NCBI GenBank assembly: GCA_003176045.1
Contig: PSRM01000098.1
Location: 1 to 60,468 of the forward strand
Length of the DNA stretch: 60,468 nucleotides
Source: Verrucomicrobiota bacterium
GTDB lineage: Bacteria > Verrucomicrobiota > Verrucomicrobiia > Limisphaerales > UBA8199
Direction of reading: 5' to 3'
Below the pieces are notes generated by a model. That model was not told the origin of the DNA. It saw only the letters and a list, made by a program, of their open reading frames with translations, and searched no databases. The translations under genes and the position numbers were made by a program. Positions 1 to 10,294 of the stretch are shown here, one piece after another. Every line of letters starts with the position of its first letter. The first letter of the stretch is position 1.

Positions 1-166
1 CGGAGCGCGCCGCGCTGAGTGTAGGAAACGGCTTTGGCGTAGTCGGCGCGCGGAGCCAGCAAATACACCCCTAGTTGAAACAAAGTCACTGGAGCGAATG
101 CGGGCGGGCCACGCCTCCTGCCGATTCGGACGCGATGGGCCGCCCGCATCGCTCAGTTCTGTCGTT

Positions 167-214
167 AGGAAACAGAACCGGGGTCGGAACAGGAAACAGA
201 ACCGGGGTCGGAAC
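167..214. repeat. 24-bp tandem duplication
   Basis: Two perfect adjacent copies of a 24-bp unit (167-190 and 191-214). It lies in the gene-free stretch 1-455, which otherwise holds a small hairpin (296-310, gacgcc-aac-ggcgtc) and GC-rich repeat-like sequence. I see no convincing gene in 1-455. Confidence 0.85.
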
Positions 215-455
215 AACTTATTTTCACTGGGCTCAGAAGCCGCGAGCAACTAGCCATTTGAAGGCGGATGCGTGCCTCGCGTGGATAGGGACTTTGACGC
301 CAACGGCGTCTTTATATTAGCCCAGAGCGAAGCGCCGCCCTGGGATTACGTGCCCAAATACCATCCGCAGCGCTGAAAGCGCGATTCATCTTCCCGCACC
401 GAGCATGTCCCTAAAACAATCCCTTGTCGCGACGTCCGCGAACAGCCCATAATCT

Positions 456-2882
456 GTGGATATGGTCGGGTCCGTTGCGCCGCAACCGAGGAGCTTGGCT
501 ATCCAATCGCGCCTCCTTTGGGCCGCGATTGTGGTGCTGGGCGGCTGCGGGGCTGCGGGAATCGGAGCATCACTTGCGGCTGCGCCAGGCGCCGGGCCGC
601 ACCGGGAATTTATAATTGGTTTCGTTCTGGTTGGATGGGCTTTTGGGCTCACGCAGATAACAAAGAGCAAACACTCTGTTCAGGGTCGCCCAGTGACGCT
701 CCCGTCACTAAAACGGTTGGGATTGACTGGCGGTTGGCGTTTTAGTCTCTTGGCAGTTCTGAGCGGCCTTGCCTTGGTGCTCCTCATTCTGTGGTGCGGA
801 ATGCGGCAATTTGGCGGAACTGATCACGGCTTTGCCGTGGATACAGGCTGGAGATTGGTTCAAGGTCAGAGACCCTACTTGGATTTCCCTTGCACAGTTC
901 CTCCGGCTTTTTTCCTTGGCGCTGGCTACGCATTCGAGCTCTTCGGCATGTCCTGGCGCGCTTTGATCCTTTTTACGAGTCTGGTTTCCGTCGCCAACTT
1001 TTTATGGTCGGTCTGGCTGTGTGTGAGGCTTTTTGGAGACCGCATCGTATCGCTACTTTTGGCCCTGGCCGTGCAGTGTCTAACGCTCGTGCTGGCAAGC
1101 GGCTGGCTGTACAATCCAATCACGTCCGCCGGGGCATGTGTGTTTCTTCTCTCGGCGGCCCTGCTTTGGAGCCGGCCAGGCGATATCGGCGCTCGGATCT
1201 CCTACGTGATCTCGCTAGTGTTGCTGGCTTTGCTCAAGCCAAACATGGCGGGCGTGCTCATCGCATTGATTTCCCTGCGGTATTTCTGTTCCCGGCAGCA
1301 CCGCCTGCTGGCGGTACTGCTCTCAGGTGCCGGGTTCGCGCTCTTTCTGCTGTTTCTGAGTTTGAACCACTTGAGTTTTTTGGATCTGCTCAAGAGCTAC
1401 ATCTCTGTGGCATCGCATGCTTCGTCGGTGACCAAAAACGCAGTCGGCAGCTACCCGAACATGACTTGGCCCGATCTAAGTCTCTATCTGTTGCTCTACT
1501 TGCCGCCAGTCATTGGCATCCTCCTGCTCGCAAAGAGCGGGCTACGTCAGGGTCTTCGCGGCTTTTTCGCGCAGAGTTGGATTGGCATTTGTGGCATTGT
1601 CGGCTCGATTAACCCATTAATGACTAACGGTGAGTGCAAATTGGTGGACCTGGTTCCAGCGCTTGTCGGCGCAGTCCTCCTCGCGCGCCCGCTATTTCAC
1701 GAACCGTTGAACGGTTTGGATGGAGGCGGGAGAGAGATGGCCTCCTCCCCCCGATCCTCTTCTCCTGATGAGGAGAGGGAGAAGCAGCCCGCGCTTGCTG
1801 GACAGTGTGTGTTCAAAGGTGCCAGGGCCCGTTCAAAAAAGCTCAGGGCCTTCGAAGGCCGCCATGATGCAGGTAGTAGCCATGCAAATGCCGAGCGGCT
1901 GCCGTCTAAAGGCGGTACTCCGGTTCGTGGTCCCATTGGCAGGACGAAAAGCCTTGCGGCCCTCCCCGCTGCTGGCGACAGACGCTCATGGGTCATCGGC
2001 CTCTTGCTCGCGGCCATATTCGCCGGCACGGGGATGGCGCTAAGTCGGGACCGGGTTAGAATGATCGGCTACGGCGCATTCTTCGAATATGAATTGCAGC
2101 CGCCATTGGCGGGCGGCTTTTTCAAAGGCTTGCGCACGGGGCCCAATTTCCGCGAGACCCTGGCCCAGATGTCTCAATTGCTCGCCAAGGCGCCTGATAC
2201 ATCGGTATTTTTCGGACCACGTTTGGAGTGGGCTTACGCCGCGTTTCGCAGGCCTTCTCCACTGAATCAACCGATCTGTTGGGACCCTGGCGTCATGTTC
2301 GCCACGACCGAAGGAGGCGATTTGGTGGATTCTCTGCTCAAGAAGCGCTACGATCTGATTATCTTTCGCCGTGATGATTCCGGGACCGCCGATTTCAGCT
2401 TTTGGGCCTTTAACATGCTCCAGGCAGTTGCAGCGGATTATATCGCAGACCTCCACCACACCCACTTGCTCCTGGGCGTCCGAGGCAAGCTCACCGGCGC
2501 GCTGTTGAGCCAGGGGGGCGCCAAATACGCCATTTCCGAGCTGCGCGCAATCCTGACACGAGACCCGGACCTGCCGGGGGTCCTGGCCGACCTGGCATTG
2601 ATTCTGTCCGTGCATCCACAGGTCGAAATTCGCGACGGTGCCCAGGCCGTGAGATTGGCGAAACGGGCATGTGAGTTGACTCATTATAAAGAAGCGACGA
2701 TTGTGGGGACTTTGGGCGTCGCTTACGCCGAGGTCGGCCGCTTCGAGGACGCTGTCGCTAATGGTGAGAAAGCGCTTGAACTGGCGCAGGCGGCCAGGCA
2801 AAAAGAGCAGGTAGCCCTCTACGAGGAACAGGTGCGCTTCTTCAAAGCTCGTGTCCCTTACCGCGACACTTCCATGCGTTGA
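456..2882 (+). CDS. Polytopic membrane protein, glycosyltransferase-like, with C-terminal TPR
   Basis: 808 aa. Residues about 20-415 hold roughly ten hydrophobic segments, and a motif near residue 140 (PYLDFPCTVPPAFF) resembles the first periplasmic loop of PMT/DUF2029-type lipid-sugar-dependent glycosyltransferases. One more hydrophobic segment follows near 511-528, then a soluble part, and TPR-like helices at about 708-800. Residues about 417-510 are low in hydrophobicity, rich in Arg/Ser/Pro, and coincide with DNA full of small palindromes (for example ggccttcgaaggcc near 1848), so they look like an in-frame repeat insertion. The start at 456 is GTG; an ATG six bases later (462) is equally possible. 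The gene stands alone. Enzymatic activity is inferred from topology only. Confidence 0.75.
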   Translation: MDMVGSVAPQPRSLAIQSRLLWAAIVVLGGCGAAGIGASLAAAPGAGPHREFIIGFVLVGWAFGLTQITKSKHSVQGRPVTLPSLKRLGLTGGWRFSLLAVLSGLALVLLILWCGMRQFGGTDHGFAVDTGWRLVQGQRPYLDFPCTVPPAFFLGAGYAFELFGMSWRALILFTSLVSVANFLWSVWLCVRLFGDRIVSLLLALAVQCLTLVLASGWLYNPITSAGACVFLLSAALLWSRPGDIGARISYVISLVLLALLKPNMAGVLIALISLRYFCSRQHRLLAVLLSGAGFALFLLFLSLNHLSFLDLLKSYISVASHASSVTKNAVGSYPNMTWPDLSLYLLLYLPPVIGILLLAKSGLRQGLRGFFAQSWIGICGIVGSINPLMTNGECKLVDLVPALVGAVLLARPLFHEPLNGLDGGGREMASSPRSSSPDEEREKQPALAGQCVFKGARARSKKLRAFEGRHDAGSSHANAERLPSKGGTPVRGPIGRTKSLAALPAAGDRRSWVIGLLLAAIFAGTGMALSRDRVRMIGYGAFFEYELQPPLAGGFFKGLRTGPNFRETLAQMSQLLAKAPDTSVFFGPRLEWAYAAFRRPSPLNQPICWDPGVMFATTEGGDLVDSLLKKRYDLIIFRRDDSGTADFSFWAFNMLQAVAADYIADLHHTHLLLGVRGKLTGALLSQGGAKYAISELRAILTRDPDLPGVLADLALILSVHPQVEIRDGAQAVRLAKRACELTHYKEATIVGTLGVAYAEVGRFEDAVANGEKALELAQAARQKEQVALYEEQVRFFKARVPYRDTSMR
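1705..1985. repeat. Repeat-like insertion inside membrane-protein gene
   Basis: The stretch carries several short perfect palindromes (aaccgtt-g-aacggtt near 1700; ctcct-gatg-aggag near 1765; a 14-bp palindrome near 1848). It encodes a charged, low-complexity linker interrupting an otherwise membrane-spanning protein. Boundaries are approximate. Confidence 0.5.
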
Positions 2883-4018
2883 CTCCAGGTCAAAAACTCC
2901 GTCCCGACTTTCTGCTTATCTTCGGCGGTACCGAATTTCCGAAAAGGTCAAACTGAACCTGCTGCTAAATTTCAGGAGGGCGTGAAATTTTCTGCTCGAA
3001 TCGTTTGACAAGACCTTAACCCTGTGCGATTTTCACTCGCCTGCTTTTGCAGGTCTGGCGCTGGCCCAGCCCACGCGAGGGTATAAGCGGGGTTGACTTG
3101 GCTAGCCTCCAGTTCCCGGGGCGTAACCCTTACCCTCCCCCTCAGTTCCAAACTTAATCCTAAACCTTTTGTTTAACTTAATCGCAAACGTAATCGAGAA
3201 CTTAGTCGAAATCATTCACTCGCTACTTACCACACGAAACCTGCTACCTGACACCTGGCACCTGACACGTGACACTCCACCCACATGCAGTTTCAAGACA
3301 GTTTCAAGACAGTCCACAACAGTCCACAGCAGTCCAGAGCAGCGTACAGCAGCCCATCAACCATAGCCCCCACCCCCCTCAACCTTTGTCCTTAACTTAG
3401 TCGCAAACTTAATCGCCAACTTAATCGAAACGCGCGTCGCTCCGGCAAATAACCGCATTCTATGACAGCCTAACTCAGGCTAACTCAGCCTAACTCAGTG
3501 AAGGATAGCCGACCCAAGCTCAAAATGCCTGCACCCTCCCCCCGGCATCCGCAGCAGCCCCGGCCGTCAGCTCGGGACGGGAGCCACTTTGTCTTTCACT
3601 TCGTCCTTCACTTTGTCCTCCACTTCGTCGAATCCTTGCAATTAGCTGCATCGCGCAATACTCCCCGAACCGCAACTCCGCCGCAAAAACCCCGCAAACG
3701 AACCGCAACTCAACCGCAAATCGGTGATCGGGATTTGCACCCGTTTGCGCCCATTTGCGCCTATTTACGGTCATTTGCGCCAAAAAAATTCATCAGAACT
3801 TTTTGCCTTGTCACAGAATGAACAAATCACGCATCACACTCCCTTTGCGCCTCCATTTCGACCTACTTTTGCCATCTTCCATCTTCCATTTGCCATTCCT
3901 CGTCTTGTGGTCCGTGGTCCGTGGTCTGTGGTCTGTGGTCTCTTTTTCGGCTTTGGAGTTTGGTCTTCGTTTTAGGCTCGTAATCAAGGCGATTTTGTGT
4001 TCTAAATAGAGTGGCTAA
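2883..4018. other. Gene-free, repeat-dense intergenic region
   Basis: About 1.1 kb with no credible gene. It holds direct repeats built on aacttaatcgc (3170-3215 and 3395-3430), cagtccacag (3308-3345), taactcag (3470-3500), a cacttcgtc/cactttgtc block (3589-3632) also found at 59139-59223, catcttc heptamers (3872-3897) and gtggtcc/gtggtct heptamers (3906-3942). It lies just upstream of the giant subtilase and probably contains its promoter, which I could not pick out. Confidence 0.7.
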
Positions 4019-7000
4019 ATGCGCTGGCGAAGTTTTACCTGGGTCCTGTTCCTGCTGATGGCGCTGGCGTGGTTTTGCTGGTTGGCTGACCGCCCCAAGC
4101 GCCCGCAGAGTAGCGGGCCGACGGGGCTGGTTTTGAAGGAAGAGGGTCGAGGGTCGGGGGTCGAGGGGAAGACATTTGCCCCCGCGACCCACGACCCACG
4201 ACCCCCTCTTGGCATCACCAACACGGCAAAGTCATTAGCGGAACTGGCCCGGAGTGGTCGGGCCATTCTCTTGGAGAACGCCCTGCTTGATACGACGGAC
4301 GCCGGATCGGGGGACCCGGCCTACAAGGCGCAAGTCTCAGCTTTGATTCCGGCATCCCTCAGATCTCAGGAAGATCCAGGAGCCTATATCGTCCAATCGC
4401 GTGGGGTTCCGAGCGGCGCGTTCCAGCATACAATCAGGGTCTTGGGTGGGGAAGTCATCGGCTATCTTCCCATTAACGCGTTTCTGGTGAGGGCTGGCGC
4501 GGAGGCGATGCAGGAGTTGGCATCAGACCCGGAAACTCAAACCATTCTCCCCTATGAGCCGTATTATAAGTTGAAAGGCGAAGCGCTCGATTTGGCAGTT
4601 CAAGGTTCAAGGTTCAAGGTTCAAAGTTCAAAGTTCAATTCCGAAACCGGAGCACCCGATGACCAAGGCCCCCCGACCCCCGACCCCCGACCCTCGACCC
4701 TTACCCTGAACATTCTTCTGTTCGCCAATAGTCCGGGCGAAACCGACTTGGCCATTCGGCGCCTCGGAATCTCTGTGCTGCGTCAGGACCGGTCGCCCTT
4801 CGGGCCGACTCTGAGCGTACGCTGCTCCGGGGCGGATCTGGCGGCACTGGCACAGCTTCCAGGCGTTCAGGAGATCGAATTGGCGCGCCAGCGCAGGCCT
4901 GCAAATGACCTCAGCCGCGCCACGGTTGGTGCGGCTGCTGACAGCACCACTCAGGTGAACTATTTGGGATTGACGGGCACAAATGTCCTCGTTGCAGTCG
5001 CGGATACTGGAGTGGACGCCACACAGCCGGATCTGACGGGGCGGGTTCTTGCCGATGCGCCGCTAAGCGGCGCGGATACAAACGGCCACGGCACGCACGT
5101 GGCAGGCATCATCGCCGGCAGCGGAATCATGTCCACAAACCTCACCAACGCCCCCGGTTCGGCGATGCCGCCCGCAAATCTTCAGTTCCGTGGCAAAGCG
5201 CCGGGGGCAACCATCTTTTCGCTCCTGTCATCTCGGCCGGATTCGTACCTGCAGCAGACTGCGTCCAGCACCAACGCGGCGATTTCGGAGAACGGCTGGA
5301 CCTACGACAGCAATGACTATGATCTGGCGGCGGCCAGTTACGACGCAGCCGTGCGCGATGCCGTGCCCAGCGCCCCTGGATCTCAGCCCATGCTGTTCGT
5401 ATTCGCGGCGGGAAATCAAGGTGGCGGCAATAATGACGGCGCGGGCGGTGTGGCCGGGAGTGTTCAATCGCCCGGAACAGCGAAAAACGTCGTCACGGTA
5501 GGCGCGGCGGAACAGCTTCGATCGATCACCAACCTCGTCTGGCAATGCACGCCGGCGCCGGACACTAACAACCCTCCCAATTGTCAGACCAACGCGGTCT
5601 GGCTGGGGCCTACGGATAGCAGCAACCAGGTGGCGGCGTTTTCGGGTCGTGGCAACGTGGGGATCGGGGTGGAAGGCCCGTTTGGCCGCTTCAAACCTGA
5701 CATTGTGGCTCCGGGCACATTCGTGATTTCGACACGTTCAAGTCAGTGGAACAAACCCGGCTACTATGGCACGACAAACAGCCCGGGCACTTACTTTGAT
5801 GTGCTGAGCAATCTGAACGAAACACTGGGGCCCTACTACCGCTTTGAATCGGGTTCGAGCATGGCTTCGGCCGACGTGGCGGGGACGTTGGCGCTGATGC
5901 AGGAATTTTTTCAGCAGCGTGTAGGCCTGACGAACAGCCCCGCGCTAATGAAAGCCCTCCTCATCAATGGCGCGCGCCCGCTCAGCGGCCTGTATTCCCC
6001 GCAGATCGCCAGCGCCACCAATCTCCAGGGTTGGGGCATGATTCATTTGCCGAGCTCGGCGCCTGCGTCCTTAACCAACGGCTATTCCGCAACAAATTCG
6101 ATGCTGTTCTTTGATCAGGACGCCACGCGGGCGCTTGCCACCGGGCAGAGCCATGTCCGGTTGATCACCGTCGCCGCCGATGCGCACGGCCTGCCGCTTC
6201 GTCTCACGCTGGTCTGGACCGATCCTCCGGGCCACCCTTTAGCCAGCCTCAAGCTGGTCAATGACCTGGATCTCATCGTGACCAACCTCGATACAGGCGA
6301 GGTCTTTTTCGGAAACGATCTACAACCCGGCAACCTGTTCAATTCAGCGTGGAACACGAACACGCCACCGAATAGTGATTTTGTTAACAACGTCGAAAAC
6401 ATCTTCCTCGCTCCGCCACTGAGCACCAACTATTCGGTCACCGTTCTAGGCAAGCGGGTGAGCGTCAACGCGGTGACGGGCCAGACAAATGACATCTCGC
6501 AGGATTACGCCCTGGTTGTCTCCAGCGGCGACGGCGAAAAGCCCGATGCCTTGTCACTCGCCGGCGCCGCCACGAACATCGCAACTGCACCCCAGGTCAC
6601 AATTCTGACGAACGGCTTTGTTGCAAGCTCGCCGGATTCGGGCTGCCTTCTGATAAATCAGCGCGTGAGCGCAAATAATCCGCTGAGCAGTAGCGCTTCT
6701 GTCCCGTACCCCGGCTCGACCAACGCGGCCATCACGCTGGGTGCGGCCAACCAATGGCATTTTTACGTCATCACGAATGACAACGGCTTCACCAACGCCG
6801 CTTTTCTCACGTTTCTCCCCCACAGCCTCGCGCTATCTGTATCGGCTACAAATGTTTCAAGCGCTCCCAAATCGGGTAGCAGCCGAGGTAACGAGGCTCT
6901 AATTGATTGGGGACCGGAGTATGCCCAAAATGATCAGAGCCTCGCTACCTCGGCTGCTACGGAAGCGGATATTGACCTCTACGTCTCCACAAACTCAGCC

Positions 7001-10000
7001 CTGTTGAGCCTGGACTCAGCCGCTGTCTCCAACGCCTGGAAATCACTAGGGCGCGGCGGGACGGAGACAGTGGTTGTGTCCGACGCGCTTCCGGTGGTTT
7101 ATTACGTTGGAGTCAAATCCGAGAGCCAGGAGGCTGTCGAGTATGGCTTTTTGGGCTTGTTCAGCGCACTGCCCTATGCGCAAACCGACCTGCAAGGGAA
7201 CCAAGTCTTGCGAGGCTTCCCCGCCCCTTCCTCCATCCCCACCGGGGCGCCCGGCCAGCCAGGACTTACGCGCATGTTTTGTGTTGCCCCGCAGCCGGGG
7301 CCGGTGCATCGCGTCGTAATAACCAATATTCTGAGCCATCCGGCTGTGAGCAATCTGACGATGACTTTGTGCCATGCTGGTGTGACCGCCGTAATCCAAA
7401 ACCATCCCACCAACGGCGCTGCAGTGTCCCAGGCATTTGTCTTTGATGACAGCCAGCAACAGGATATCCCCGGTGCGCTGTCATCGGTTGGACCGGGCTC
7501 CTTGCACAGTTTTGCGGGTAAAGAAGGCTTCGGCCAATGGCTTTTCACTGTCGCCTCGACTAATCAAGCCGGCACGAATGATTCCCTCTTGATGCTCCTT
7601 GAACCCGAGCCCGATCTTACAGTTGGAACCACCGTGAATCTCTTGCCCGGCGCTTGCCGCGACGAATTCATTACCGTCCTGCCAGGCACCACAAACCTGA
7701 CCTTGACGGCCGACCTGATGTCCGGCGCAGGCCCGGTGTCTGTCAATGTTTGCCCGGCAGCCGCAACCGGGAATGTGTGCCAAAGCTCATCGGTGACTGC
7801 GTCAGTGACACATGCGTCGGTGGTTACCGACAAATTCAGCAATCCGCCGCTTAACGCCGGCCTCTACTCCGCCCATCTTTGCAACACCGGAGCTGACGAG
7901 GCGCAGGTGATCCTGGGCGCGGCCATGACATTGGATCCGAAGCGCCTTATACCCGTCCAATTCACCTCGTCGGCTCCCGCGCCCATATCAGATGACGCTG
8001 TTTCGGTTTCCACGATTCACGTGACAAACAATGCATCAATTGCATCGGTCTCCGTCGGGGTTCGCATAGATCATCCGCGGGTTTCTGACCTGGTCCTGCG
8101 GTTGATTGGCCCGGACGGAACGCGGGTGTTGCTGGATGGAAATCGCGGGGGCGATACGGCCAGCGGGATGGGCGCCGAAACGCTGGTCACCAATGTTTTC
8201 CCTGTTTCTTACCTGGGCGGTCCCGAAGCTGTAACGAACATCGTGGATACCGGCGTACCCACAGGAACTGTGACTATCCACTACGATATGTACTCGTTGC
8301 CTGATGACATGCGAGTGTATTACGAAGGCCAGCTACTGTATGACTCTGGAATGGTCAGCCATCAAGGCAGCACCAATCTCACCTACGGGCCGGGGAGCTC
8401 AACGCAACTCACCATTGTGATGAACCAGGGCGGCAACCCTAATCAGGACACCGCCTGGACTTACAGTGTGACTTCTGTGCGCCCGGCTCATGTCTATCTG
8501 ACATTTTCGGAGGATTCCAACACGGCTTTCGTGCCCATCAAGTTCGCTTCGCCGCCGTTCACAAATCTAACGCTGGTTGGTGCGACTGTTCCGCCGACCA
8601 ATGGCATTCTTTATTTTCCGGAACAGTCTCTCAATAAATTCGGCGGCAAATCTGCCTTTGGAGACTGGAAGCTCGAGATTCTCGATAGCCGCGCAGGGGC
8701 CGCCATTCCACCGCCGATGGTCCTGAGTTGGCAGTTGTCTTTCCTGTTCAATGATTCACAGCCCTTGCCATCGCAAGTCAATTTCGGAAGCACGATGACA
8801 AACTCCGCGCCGCCGGGCCGGATCCAATATCTTGCGGTAAGCGCCCCGCCGTGGGCCAGGTACTCAACCAACCGCCTGATTACTGCCTCAGCTCCGGTCT
8901 GCCTGCTATTCAACCAGAGTCTCTTGCCCACTGGAACAAACTCGGCGCCTCCCGATTACATGCTACTGGCTGGGACGACTGCGGGGGTGAGCACGCTCTC
9001 CTCAACCGGCACTCCTCCGGCATTCTTGCCGGGATACACCTACTTCCTGGGCGTCCAGAACACCAATTCCAGCCCGGTAACCTTCACGCTGGCAGTTGAT
9101 TTCGACATTACGCCGCTCACCAATGGAGTGCCCCTCTCCACAGTTCTCGCAGCCGGTCCTCAGCCGCGATATTTCTCGTACGATGTAAGCTCGAACGCCA
9201 CTTCCGTCGCGTTCCAGATTTTGAATCCGAGCGGCGGCACAGCCTTGGCAGCGCGCCGGGGTCTGCCTTTGCCGGACATGGGTTCGTTTGATTACGCCAG
9301 TTCCTTTCCCGGAACGAACAACCAGCAAATCATAATTTTCACAAATTCTACTCCCGTACCGCTCTCCCCTGGCCGCTGGTACTTAGGAGCCTACAATACG
9401 GACATTACAAACGTCGCTTGCTCGGTGCTCGCAACCGAATACACGAATGCAGTCCCGGAGATCATTGTCCTCGCCAATGGTGTGCCATTCGCCAATACGA
9501 ACTCTGCAGGCCCGACGCCGGTGGACTTCTATGAATACACGATCTCCACCAACGCGCGGCGAGCCCAATTTGAAATCAACAGCCCGACGGCCGACATGAC
9601 CCTGGTAGCCCGCCGTGGCCTGCCATTGCCCGACCTGACCTCCTATGGCCTGATCAGCTCCAATCCCGGCACCAACGACGAACTCATTGTGCTCTACGAC
9701 AACTCCGGTGCCGTGCGGCTGGCCCCAGGAGTTTGGTTCCTCTCAGCCGTGAATGTCTCGAGCATAACATCTTCCTATTCGATCAAAGCTACGGAGTTTA
9801 CCGCTTACGGCACACCAATCATCATCACGAACGCCCAATGGACCACCAACAGCTTCTGCCTCACCTGGACCTCGTTGCCCGGCGTCCACTATGCCGTGCA
9901 GGGCCGAACAGATTTCACGACCAGCACGAATTGGCCAACGGTCTCACCCACGATTACCGCATCCGATTATTTCACAACCTGGTGCCTTTCCTTGCCCTCT

Positions 10001-10282
10001 TCCTACCATTTTTTCCGCGTGCGCGAAGGTCTGGTCGTGACCCCGGCACCTGTGAATATTACATCCATCGCTTCCGCTACTAACGGCGTGATGCTGCGCT
10101 GGAATGCTTCAAGCAACAGCCTGTTCGATGTACAGTGGACGCCTACGCTGGCCCCCGCCGCATGGAGCGCATTCACTAACATTGTTTCCATTACCAATGG
10201 CGGCTTCCAATTTCTGGATGACGGAACCCAATCCGGTGGCCTCGGGCCGGCGAGGTACTACCGCCTGAGGCTTAGGCCGTGA
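4019..10282 (+). CDS. Giant secreted subtilisin-like protease with P domains
   Basis: 2087 aa. A hydrophobic N-terminus (residues 5-23) should be a signal peptide or anchor. An I9-like propeptide region is followed by an S8 catalytic domain (about 318-660) with Asp329 (VADTGVD), His357 (NGHGTHVAG) and Ser614 (SGSSMASADVAG; the usual GTSMATPHVAG is altered around the intact Ser). Beyond it come beta-rich domains: a P/Homo-B-like unit near 1100-1180, a clearer one at about 1323-1575 (DHPRVSDLVLRLIGPDG ... FGDWKLEILD), two PPC-like units near 1700-1800 and 1815-1920, and a C-terminal module ending in YYRLRLRP that is shared with other secreted proteins here. There is no PEP-CTERM tail. The coding sequence contains two heptamer-repeat blocks and one 85-bp palindrome, all read in frame. 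Likely exported for extracellular proteolysis; the target is unknown. Confidence 0.9.
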   Translation: MRWRSFTWVLFLLMALAWFCWLADRPKRPQSSGPTGLVLKEEGRGSGVEGKTFAPATHDPRPPLGITNTAKSLAELARSGRAILLENALLDTTDAGSGDPAYKAQVSALIPASLRSQEDPGAYIVQSRGVPSGAFQHTIRVLGGEVIGYLPINAFLVRAGAEAMQELASDPETQTILPYEPYYKLKGEALDLAVQGSRFKVQSSKFNSETGAPDDQGPPTPDPRPSTLTLNILLFANSPGETDLAIRRLGISVLRQDRSPFGPTLSVRCSGADLAALAQLPGVQEIELARQRRPANDLSRATVGAAADSTTQVNYLGLTGTNVLVAVADTGVDATQPDLTGRVLADAPLSGADTNGHGTHVAGIIAGSGIMSTNLTNAPGSAMPPANLQFRGKAPGATIFSLLSSRPDSYLQQTASSTNAAISENGWTYDSNDYDLAAASYDAAVRDAVPSAPGSQPMLFVFAAGNQGGGNNDGAGGVAGSVQSPGTAKNVVTVGAAEQLRSITNLVWQCTPAPDTNNPPNCQTNAVWLGPTDSSNQVAAFSGRGNVGIGVEGPFGRFKPDIVAPGTFVISTRSSQWNKPGYYGTTNSPGTYFDVLSNLNETLGPYYRFESGSSMASADVAGTLALMQEFFQQRVGLTNSPALMKALLINGARPLSGLYSPQIASATNLQGWGMIHLPSSAPASLTNGYSATNSMLFFDQDATRALATGQSHVRLITVAADAHGLPLRLTLVWTDPPGHPLASLKLVNDLDLIVTNLDTGEVFFGNDLQPGNLFNSAWNTNTPPNSDFVNNVENIFLAPPLSTNYSVTVLGKRVSVNAVTGQTNDISQDYALVVSSGDGEKPDALSLAGAATNIATAPQVTILTNGFVASSPDSGCLLINQRVSANNPLSSSASVPYPGSTNAAITLGAANQWHFYVITNDNGFTNAAFLTFLPHSLALSVSATNVSSAPKSGSSRGNEALIDWGPEYAQNDQSLATSAATEADIDLYVSTNSALLSLDSAAVSNAWKSLGRGGTETVVVSDALPVVYYVGVKSESQEAVEYGFLGLFSALPYAQTDLQGNQVLRGFPAPSSIPTGAPGQPGLTRMFCVAPQPGPVHRVVITNILSHPAVSNLTMTLCHAGVTAVIQNHPTNGAAVSQAFVFDDSQQQDIPGALSSVGPGSLHSFAGKEGFGQWLFTVASTNQAGTNDSLLMLLEPEPDLTVGTTVNLLPGACRDEFITVLPGTTNLTLTADLMSGAGPVSVNVCPAAATGNVCQSSSVTASVTHASVVTDKFSNPPLNAGLYSAHLCNTGADEAQVILGAAMTLDPKRLIPVQFTSSAPAPISDDAVSVSTIHVTNNASIASVSVGVRIDHPRVSDLVLRLIGPDGTRVLLDGNRGGDTASGMGAETLVTNVFPVSYLGGPEAVTNIVDTGVPTGTVTIHYDMYSLPDDMRVYYEGQLLYDSGMVSHQGSTNLTYGPGSSTQLTIVMNQGGNPNQDTAWTYSVTSVRPAHVYLTFSEDSNTAFVPIKFASPPFTNLTLVGATVPPTNGILYFPEQSLNKFGGKSAFGDWKLEILDSRAGAAIPPPMVLSWQLSFLFNDSQPLPSQVNFGSTMTNSAPPGRIQYLAVSAPPWARYSTNRLITASAPVCLLFNQSLLPTGTNSAPPDYMLLAGTTAGVSTLSSTGTPPAFLPGYTYFLGVQNTNSSPVTFTLAVDFDITPLTNGVPLSTVLAAGPQPRYFSYDVSSNATSVAFQILNPSGGTALAARRGLPLPDMGSFDYASSFPGTNNQQIIIFTNSTPVPLSPGRWYLGAYNTDITNVACSVLATEYTNAVPEIIVLANGVPFANTNSAGPTPVDFYEYTISTNARRAQFEINSPTADMTLVARRGLPLPDLTSYGLISSNPGTNDELIVLYDNSGAVRLAPGVWFLSAVNVSSITSSYSIKATEFTAYGTPIIITNAQWTTNSFCLTWTSLPGVHYAVQGRTDFTTSTNWPTVSPTITASDYFTTWCLSLPSSYHFFRVREGLVVTPAPVNITSIASATNGVMLRWNASSNSLFDVQWTPTLAPAAWSAFTNIVSITNGGFQFLDDGTQSGGLGPARYYRLRLRP
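4142..4206. repeat. Heptamer repeats (gggtcga / cacgacc) inside the subtilase gene
   Basis: Tandem gggtcga-type heptamers, then about 15 bp later the roughly complementary ccacgac-type heptamers, forming an imperfect inverted pair. The block is read through in frame just after the signal peptide (about residues 42-63). The same heptamer occurs between genes at 39545-39572 and 50965-50985. Confidence 0.85.
4598..4701. repeat. Heptamer repeats (gttcaag, then ccccgac) inside the subtilase gene
   Basis: Positions 4598-4638 are near-perfect gttcaag/gttcaaa heptamers encoding a seven-residue periodic peptide (QGSRFKV). Positions 4669-4701 are cccccga/ccctcga heptamers. Both are in frame in the propeptide region. 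The first family reappears between genes at 39425-39465. Confidence 0.9.
6876..6960. repeat. Palindromic element (gtagcagccgagg family) inside the subtilase gene
   Basis: 25-bp inverted repeats at 6876-6900 and 6936-6960 with one mismatch. The same element lies between genes at 55297-55379, and its left half at 40719-40747. Here it is translated in frame (about residues 953-981). Confidence 0.92.
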
Positions 10283-10294
10283 GGAGAGACAACT

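Noticed and set aside
3169..3821. Small open frames in the 2.9-4.0 kb gap
   Set aside because: They are translations of direct repeats with low-complexity products.
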